Position numbers and translations under genes: made by a program. This document shows positions 8,177-11,881 of a stretch of 11,881 bases of DNA, one piece after another. The DNA comes from Firmicutes bacterium CAG:170. GTDB lineage: Bacteria; Bacillota; Clostridia; Oscillospirales; Oscillospiraceae. The notes below the pieces were generated by a model. It was not told the origin of the DNA. It did no database searches and worked only from the letters and a program-made list of their open reading frames with translations. The DNA is taken from positions 1 through 11,881 of the forward strand of contig FR887098.1 in NCBI GenBank assembly GCA_000436735.1, read 5' to 3'. Each line of letters begins with the position of its first letter. Positions within the stretch are counted from its first letter, which is position 1.

Positions 8177-8662
8177 TCAAAGCTCAAGGTGAAGGATCTC
8201 TTCACCCTCCAGCTTGCCGGGAACAAAATCGGTGGCAAACGTGCGCTCCGGCAGCAGCACGATCACTGCTGCGTTTTCCTGATCGACCGGGAACTGCGTT
8301 CCGTGCAGGACGCCCGCCTTGAACTTCACCAGCGTGCCCTTCGGCACGAGGAATGCCTCAAACTTGGGCGGGAGGAACGGCGCAAAGCCGAAGCCCGCGA
8401 AGATGACGATGTCCGCATCAAGGCACACAACGCCCTCCGCCGCGCGGTTGTGGAATTCATAGTTGGCAACGACCATATCGCGGCGCTTTACATGGCAGAC
8501 GCACGCCGAGGCATTGCTCATGCCAAGCGGCATGACGTCGGGATAGAACGCATTGTCCGTTCCCACGCCAACGCCCATCGTCTGGGGCTGGTACAGGTTC
8601 TCAAACGAACCGTATTTGCTGAAGCTCTCCTGCGTCAGGGGCTGGACCTTAACCGTTTTCAT
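8177..8662 (-). CDS. Small cupin-like protein, ureidoglycolate lyase (AllA)-like fold
   Basis: 161 residues from the ATG at 8662, 25 bases after the isomerase stop, with AGGAAG upstream. An in-frame ATG at 8725 would run back into the isomerase gene and has no proper ribosome binding site. The N-terminus VQPLTQESFSKYGSFENL (6-23) is the best clue: AllA proteins begin with a similar LxPLTxEaFapYG sequence. The centre and C-terminal half fit a jelly-roll cupin: ANYEFHNRAAEG (66-77) with His71 and Glu76, a strand LDADIVIFAG (81-90), then VPKGTLVKFKAGVLHG (106-121) with His120, the place of the second cupin motif. No ureide or allantoin genes are nearby, so ureidoglycolate is unlikely as substrate. 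By position between an isomerase and an activase it may be a sugar mutarotase, isomerase or lactone enzyme; that is inference. It may belong to a domain-of-unknown-function family that travels with fucose-isomerase-like genes. Confidence 0.85.
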   Translation of the reverse strand: MKTVKVQPLTQESFSKYGSFENLYQPQTMGVGVGTDNAFYPDVMPLGMSNASACVCHVKRRDMVVANYEFHNRAAEGVVCLDADIVIFAGFGFAPFLPPKFEAFLVPKGTLVKFKAGVLHGTQFPVDQENAAVIVLLPERTFATDFVPGKLEGEEILHLEL

Positions 8663-8687
8663 ATCGCGCTCTTCCTTTCGTTTTTGC

Positions 8688-10106
8688 TCAAAGGCTCTTC
8701 GGGCCGCCGCAGGCGGGGTTGTCAAACTTCACACCGAGATATCTCGCCGCCTCGCGCATAGCCGGAACATATTTGCCGTACATGCCGCCAACATGGTGGA
8801 TATACGGGCCGAAGACCAGCTTCTCCTCCCACGCGGGCCAGTTTTCCGTTTCAAACCAGACATAGGTACCCGTGGTTTCCGGGCCGTCGGTCGCATGGCC
8901 GTCGCCCGCGAACAGGTAATACTCGCCGTTTACGCCGTCAAAGCGGCACAGCGTGATGTCGCCCTTTTTCAGCTCCCATCTGCCGTACATATCCTTCATC
9001 TTCGCCTTGCTGGCCGGATCCTTCATCGAGTACGGGAACGGGCCGCAGTGCCACAGCAGCTCCGCATTGTCGTTCTCCGGATGACGGATCGTCAGATCCG
9101 CAAAGAACTGAGAGGAATCGCCCATCGCGCAGGCGTTCATGATGGCAAGCGTGACGGCGCCGTTGACATCGCCCTCACAGGAGACGGGAATGCCCTCGTC
9201 GGTCAGCTCGCCCAGCGCCACACACGGCAGGCCCTTCAGCACAGCCGCCGACGGCCAGCAGTCCATGGATGCACAGGTGCAGTCCTTCTCCAGAATCGCA
9301 CGCTTCATGGCGAGCTTCATGGCGATCGCGCGGCGGACGGCCTCCTCGCCGGATTTCAGACCGATCATCTTGCCGAGCGCGAAATTCTCCATCTCCGAGC
9401 AGTCGACGCGCGCGGTATAATCCGCATAGTCCTTCTGGAGCTGCTCGCCGTTTTCCGCGAGGATCTCGTCGGTGTACTTGACGATGGTGGGGATGGAAAC
9501 GGGGATCACGTTGATCCCGAAGCGTTCAAGAAGCTCTGCCTCGTTCGTCATGACGCTCATGAACGGCTCGGGGCGGTTTCCGATCTGCGCCACGCGCAGC
9601 GTGCGCATCGTCTTGACGATCATGCTGGCGCGCAGGAAGGTCTCAAAGCCGTTTTTGAACTGCTCGGACTGTGTGGGACAGTTGACAATGTAGGAGAATT
9701 TTACGCCGCAGCGGCTGAGCACCTTTGTCGCGGCGATGATACCGCACTGCGTGTCGCGGCCGCGTGTCACATCGGAGTTCGGTTCGGTGTCGCGCGGGCC
9801 CCACACCAGCGTCGGGACTTTGAACGCGGAGGCGATCCCGGCAGCAACGCTTTCCTCACCAAAATCGCAGAACGGAAGGAACAGCGCGTCGATCTCGTTG
9901 TCCTTGAGCTTCTTCACGATCGGTGCGATCACGTCATACGTAAAGGCAATGCCGTTCTCCGTCAGCTCGTCCACGTCGATGATCTCAACATAATCGCTCT
10001 TGATGCTGCGGATAACGGGCATGAATTCGTCCTTCTGCGCCTTCGCCGCTTCCATCGGCAGGAAGGTTCTCTTGATCGGCACAACGCCAAGCTTCAGCTT
10101 TTTCAT
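8688..10106 (-). CDS. L-fucose/L-arabinose isomerase family protein
   Basis: Likely Mn2+-dependent aldose-ketose isomerase, first gene of the operon. 472 residues, shorter than FucI (about 590) and near AraA (about 500). The N-terminal Rossmann-like domain starts KLKLGVVPIKRTF. The C-terminal catalytic region has PVSCEGDVNGA (307-317), where Glu311 is the expected metal and acid-base residue, ADL (336-338) with Asp337 as second ligand (26 residues on, close to the spacing in E. coli FucI), LWHCGPFP (351-358), GDITLCRFDG (382-391) and a His pair in GPYIHHVGGMYGKY (433-446), the place of the third ligand. The start has an excellent GGAGG 7 bases upstream. Its head position, followed by a kinase, fits an aldose to ketose to ketose-phosphate route. 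The true sugar is unknown; a xylose/arabinose-type or 6-deoxy sugar is possible. Confidence 0.9.
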   Translation of the reverse strand: MKKLKLGVVPIKRTFLPMEAAKAQKDEFMPVIRSIKSDYVEIIDVDELTENGIAFTYDVIAPIVKKLKDNEIDALFLPFCDFGEESVAAGIASAFKVPTLVWGPRDTEPNSDVTRGRDTQCGIIAATKVLSRCGVKFSYIVNCPTQSEQFKNGFETFLRASMIVKTMRTLRVAQIGNRPEPFMSVMTNEAELLERFGINVIPVSIPTIVKYTDEILAENGEQLQKDYADYTARVDCSEMENFALGKMIGLKSGEEAVRRAIAMKLAMKRAILEKDCTCASMDCWPSAAVLKGLPCVALGELTDEGIPVSCEGDVNGAVTLAIMNACAMGDSSQFFADLTIRHPENDNAELLWHCGPFPYSMKDPASKAKMKDMYGRWELKKGDITLCRFDGVNGEYYLFAGDGHATDGPETTGTYVWFETENWPAWEEKLVFGPYIHHVGGMYGKYVPAMREAARYLGVKFDNPACGGPKSL

Positions 10107-10127
10107 TTCAATTCCTCCATGATCTTA

Positions 10128-10148
10128 TTTGTAAACATTGTTGTCAAA
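10128..10148. promoter_or_regulatory. Operator-like 21-base quasi-palindrome, operon side
   Basis: Half-sites TTTGTAAACA and TGTTGTCAAA around a central T; 8 of 10 bases are symmetric. It matches the second site at 10433-10453 in 17 of 21 positions. It lies about 22 bases upstream of the isomerase start codon and covers the -10 box and most of the spacer of the proximal promoter. A/T-rich palindromes with TTTG and CAAA-like ends are typical of ROK (NagC/XylR-like) targets. Binding by the neighbouring repressor is inferred. Confidence 0.6.
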
Positions 10149-10157
10149 CTGTGTAAA
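10128..10157 (-). promoter_or_regulatory. Candidate proximal operon promoter
   Basis: Minus-strand TTTACA (10157-10152), 18-base spacer, TACAAA (10133-10128): 5 of 6 and 4 of 6 matches to the sigma-A consensus. Transcription would start near 10121 and leave a leader of only about 15 bases carrying GGAGG. The spacer is filled by the palindrome, exactly as at the ROK promoter. It is weaker than the distal promoter and its -35 box overlaps the U-tract of the leader hairpin, so it may not be the main start. Confidence 0.4.
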
Positions 10158-10227
10158 AAGAAATGGCGAACACAAAACAGGAGGCTTTTCAGATATGTTT
10201 TTCCGTCCTTCTGCCGTTTTGTACGCC
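10155..10227 (-). terminator. Terminator-like hairpin in the operon leader (possible attenuator)
   Basis: Read in the operon direction, GGCG (10227-10224) pairs with CGCC (10168-10165), and ACAAAAC (10222-10216) pairs with GUUUUGU (10178-10172), separated by a small 1x3 internal loop. Further pairing is possible inside (GGC with GCC, CAGA with UCUG). The stem is followed directly by AUUUCUUUUU (10164-10155). A long stem with a U-rich tail between the strong distal promoter and the isomerase start is the layout of a transcription attenuator, or of the end of a short independent RNA. The stem is interrupted and the loop is large, so strength is uncertain. Confidence 0.5.
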
Positions 10228-10229
10228 TT

Positions 10230-10289
10230 TCAACCGATCTCATTGTCCCGCCGTTTTCTGCGGGCCGCTTGTTTTGATGCTCCTATCAT
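10230..10289 (-). other. Possible 19-codon leader ORF
   Basis: ATG at 10289 to TGA at 10232-10230 encodes a 19-residue basic peptide whose middle reads AARRKRRD, using AGA and CGG codons. The only ribosome binding candidate is AAGG 10 bases upstream, after an overlapping ATGTGA. It ends 2 bases before the 5' arm of the leader hairpin, which would suit translation-coupled attenuation, but an ORF this short can easily arise by chance. Confidence 0.15.
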
Positions 10290-10341
10290 TTCACATCTGC
10301 CTTCGTTTGTCAATTATATTTTCTAACTTCTCTGTTTTCAA
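10285..10341 (-). promoter_or_regulatory. Distal operon promoter (TTGAAA-17-TATAAT) with an overlapping second candidate
   Basis: On the minus strand, TTGAAA (10341-10336) is followed by a 17-base spacer and a perfect TATAAT (10318-10313), the best sigma-A promoter in the window for the operon strand. The predicted start is near 10306, giving a leader of about 200 bases. Immediately downstream and overlapping is TTGACA (10313-10308), 17 bases, AATGAT (10290-10285), a second possible promoter in the same direction. Neither overlaps the palindromes, so control here would come from roadblock, DNA looping or the leader hairpin. Confidence 0.55.
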
Positions 10342-10425
10342 CCAAATCCGCATACCGCATTTGTGTATTTCGCCTATTTTTTGACTTTTTCCGCCGCTGT
10401 GCCCCCCCTGTTTCATACTTTAAGG

Positions 10426-10455
10426 TTGACAGTTTGTACACAATGTTGCTAAAAT
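10426..10455 (+). promoter_or_regulatory. Promoter of the ROK regulator gene
   Basis: Perfect -35 TTGACA (10426-10431), 18-base spacer, -10 TAAAAT (10450-10455) with an extended TG at 10447-10448. Transcription should start near 10462, giving a leader of about 26 bases with AGGAGA (10475-10480) placed 7 bases before the ATG at 10488. The palindrome at 10433-10453 fills the spacer and enters the -10 box, which predicts autorepression. Confidence 0.75.
10433..10453. promoter_or_regulatory. Operator-like 21-base quasi-palindrome, regulator side
   Basis: Half-sites TTTGTACACA and TGTTGCTAAA around a central A; 6 of 10 bases are symmetric. It differs from the operon-side copy only at positions 7, 11, 17 and 18. 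Centre-to-centre distance between the copies is 305 bases, close to 29 turns of B-DNA, so a repressor bridging both on the same face is geometrically possible. Function is inferred. Confidence 0.6.
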
Positions 10456-10487
10456 ATTGTTAAATAAGAAATATAGGAGATTCTTCC

Positions 10488-11813
10488 ATGGCTGAAAGAA
10501 AACTCGCTGGGCATACTCAGCGTAATATACGCAGCAGCAATCTGCACGTCGTGCTTTCCATGTTCCGCTCCTCCGACACACTCACCATCCGGGATATCAC
10601 CGAGCGTACAGGTCTGAGCAAGACCGCCGTCTCCAAGATCGTCAATGAGCTTCTCTCGCGCGGGCTTGTTCTGCCAGCGGGCAAGGGTACGTCGACCGAG
10701 GGCGGCGGAAAGCGTCCTGACCTGTTTGAGCTTTCCACCAAAAACACCTTTGCCATCGCCGCAACATTCATTCCGAATCTGATCACCGTCAGCCTGTATG
10801 ACGCAAGCCTTGTCTTGCTCGACTCCGAGCGGCGTCAGCCGTCTGACTGCGATTCGGCTCCTCATTCCGCTTACACATCGATCGCAGTCGATCAGCTGCG
10901 CAAGAAGCCGCACGAATATTTTGAATACGATGCTGCCATCTCTGTTCTGGCTGGGCTGATCCAACGCATTATGGTAAAAAATCATCTGACGCCTGCGCAG
11001 GTTGCTGGTATCACAATCTCTGTCGTCGGCATTGTCTCCAGCGAGACCGGAACTCTTGTCACGACACTGATCAATAAGGCCTGGCCGGACGAACTCCCCG
11101 TCGTCCGTGATCTGCGTCAGCATCTTCCCTTTCCGTGCAGTATCTACCTTGACAACATTTCGCGCGTCGGTGCGTATGCGCACCTATGGGAAAAGCCGCA
11201 GCGGTACCAGCAAAATATCGTCGTGCTCTACTGTGACAACAGCGTCGGCGGCGCATACATCCGTAACGGCCACCTTGTCCACGGTAAGCGCGGCCTCGTT
11301 GGTGAATTCGGACATATCACAACCGATTATACTTTTAAATCGCAGTGTGCCTGCGGAAAGTCCGGCTGCTTTGAAAGCATCGTTGCCCGCGATGCCATTG
11401 AGTCCCGTGTTTGCCGCGAGCTTGCCAACTGGCCGGAATCCAGCCTCAATGCCTGTCCTGATGCGCCGCATGTCACCATTGCCGAGCTTTTTCAGGCCGC
11501 CGACAACGGCGATCCCTTCGCCTGTCTTCAGGTCGACCTCGTCGCACGACAATTCTCAGTCATGATCTATAACTTCCAGATCATGTACGATCCGGATGAG
11601 ATCATCATTTCCGCCTACTGCGTGCCGCAGATCCGCTATTTCACACAGTCTGTCAAAAAGCAACTGTACTATTTTGCCGGACAGACCGAAATGAATCTGG
11701 TGCTTAGCTCCGCCGGTAATGAGCAGTTCTCTGCTTTCTTGCTCAATTCCGGCGCAGCAGCGTTCTGCCTTGATCAGTATTATTCCAACGAGGCGTTGGC
11801 TGACCTCGCCTGA
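10488..11813 (+). CDS. ROK-family transcriptional repressor
   Basis: DNA-binding sugar-responsive regulator, divergent from the operon it most likely controls. 441 residues. The N-terminal winged helix-turn-helix spans about 18-80: LTIRDITERTGLSKTAVSKIV (32-52) is the HTH and GGGKRP (72-77) the wing. The rest is a ROK domain: DNISRVGAYAHLWE (222-235) where kinases have a conserved END/N-AAL-E sequence, NSVGGAYIRNG (251-261), and the zinc motif GEFGHITTD...CACGKSGC, with His276 and Cys287/289/294. The DIGGT phosphate loop of ROK sugar kinases is missing (FAIAATFIPN at 88-97), so this is a sensor, not a kinase. The ligand is probably the imported sugar or a phosphorylated intermediate. The start is fixed by AGGAGA 7 bases upstream. 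Confidence 0.93.
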   Translation: MAERKLAGHTQRNIRSSNLHVVLSMFRSSDTLTIRDITERTGLSKTAVSKIVNELLSRGLVLPAGKGTSTEGGGKRPDLFELSTKNTFAIAATFIPNLITVSLYDASLVLLDSERRQPSDCDSAPHSAYTSIAVDQLRKKPHEYFEYDAAISVLAGLIQRIMVKNHLTPAQVAGITISVVGIVSSETGTLVTTLINKAWPDELPVVRDLRQHLPFPCSIYLDNISRVGAYAHLWEKPQRYQQNIVVLYCDNSVGGAYIRNGHLVHGKRGLVGEFGHITTDYTFKSQCACGKSGCFESIVARDAIESRVCRELANWPESSLNACPDAPHVTIAELFQAADNGDPFACLQVDLVARQFSVMIYNFQIMYDPDEIIISAYCVPQIRYFTQSVKKQLYYFAGQTEMNLVLSSAGNEQFSAFLLNSGAAAFCLDQYYSNEALADLA

Positions 11814-11881
11814 CGTAAAGGAGGTTGACTTGGAAGCAACATGATCTGCTATATGCTTGCTGGGACATCATGGAATCCGGA
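11814..11881 (+). other. Ribosome binding site and start of a possible gene at the right edge
   Basis: AAAGGAGG (11817-11824) lies 3 bases after the ROK stop codon. Two plus-strand frames stay open to the window end. One begins at ATG 11841 (MICYMLAGTSWNP), 16 bases from the ribosome binding site, which is long. The other begins at TTG 11825, too close. A well-spaced TTG at 11830 gives only four codons before TGA at 11842, overlapping the ATG at 11841. The frame cannot be settled, and no product is recognisable. Confidence 0.3.

Larger units (their letters stand above)
10107..10487 (-). promoter_or_regulatory. Divergent regulatory spacer between isomerase operon and ROK gene
   Basis: 381 bases with no convincing protein gene. 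It is AT-rich and pyrimidine-rich on the plus strand, unlike its GC-rich neighbours. It contains two matching operator-like palindromes, promoters in both directions, a terminator-like hairpin in the operon leader, and a possible 19-codon leader ORF; each is listed separately. The part at 10342-10425 holds nothing I can name beyond a run of seven C at 10402-10408. I found no match to a CcpA cre consensus and no riboswitch class I recognise. Confidence 0.75.

Noticed and set aside
8157..8180. TTG start at 8180 for the activase
   Set aside because: A well-spaced AGAAGG precedes the ATG at 8156, where the family-like N-terminus begins; the extra eight residues are not family-like.
8663..8725. 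Extended cupin start at ATG 8725
   Set aside because: It would overlap the isomerase C-terminus by 38 bases and add a low-complexity segment; the ATG at 8662 has a ribosome binding site and begins the AllA-like sequence.
2092..10106. Fucose-propanediol microcompartment locus
   Set aside because: No shell protein genes, no propionaldehyde dehydrogenase and no aldolase are present, and the GCTEI loop differs from the GCVEP expected for propanediol dehydratase. A cytosolic variant cannot be fully excluded.
10219..10232. Possible CcpA cre site (minus-strand TGAAAGGCGTACAA)
   Set aside because: The central CG is displaced by one base and the right half fails to match the consensus.
10247..10264. 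CCCGC/GCGGG hairpin as an independent terminator
   Set aside because: Only 5 base pairs with an 8-base loop and no U-tract on either strand; at most part of the leader fold.
8553..10277. 574-codon plus-strand ORF opposite the isomerase gene
   Set aside because: It mirrors the isomerase coding strand, has no recognisable motif and a composition rich in Arg, His and Ala typical of antisense frames in GC-rich DNA.

Overview
The window looks like the chromosome of a fermentative, strictly anaerobic member of the Clostridia; an Oscillospirales-type gut organism is the best guess. This rests on moderately high GC, strong GGAGG-type ribosome binding sites, the Bacillota-style gene content, and an oxygen-sensitive glycyl radical enzyme with its radical-SAM activase. 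The genus cannot be read from the sequence.

The layout is one catabolic operon facing its regulator. On the minus strand, reading from about 10106 down to the left edge, are: a FucI/AraA-family sugar isomerase (10106-8688), a small ureidoglycolate-lyase-like cupin (8662-8177), a glycyl radical enzyme activase (8156-7248), an FGGY xylulokinase-like sugar kinase (7239-5746), a glycyl radical enzyme of the Cys-x-Glu eliminase type (5725-3212), a zinc-type alcohol dehydrogenase (3150-2092), a two-domain sugar ABC ATPase of the MglA/RbsA type (2081-591) and its permease (587 to the edge, truncated). Gaps run from 3 to 52 bases, so this is probably one transcription unit continuing past the left edge, where a sugar-binding protein would be expected. 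On the plus strand, 10488-11813 encodes a ROK-family repressor. A good ribosome binding site after it (11817-11824) hints at another gene beyond the right edge.

The 381-base divergent spacer is information-rich. Two 21-base quasi-palindromes (10128-10148 and 10433-10453) match at 17 of 21 positions, sit 305 bases apart, and each lies in the spacer of a promoter next to the isomerase or the regulator gene; they are the best candidates for ROK operators. A second, much better operon promoter (TTGAAA, 17 bases, TATAAT; 10341-10313) lies further upstream. Its transcript would run into a terminator-like hairpin with a U-rich tail (10227-10155) before reaching the isomerase, which suggests an attenuated leader or a short regulatory RNA. 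A further hairpin separates the glycyl radical enzyme from the dehydrogenase.

The genes suggest this inferred scheme: an ABC system imports a monosaccharide or derivative; the isomerase (perhaps helped by the cupin) makes a ketose; the FGGY kinase phosphorylates it; and the glycyl radical enzyme and dehydrogenase carry out a radical elimination plus a redox step. No aldolase, microcompartment shell gene or sulfite-handling gene is visible. The combination does not match any textbook fucose, rhamnose, xylose, propanediol, choline or sulfonate pathway, and is the main candidate for an undescribed system here.
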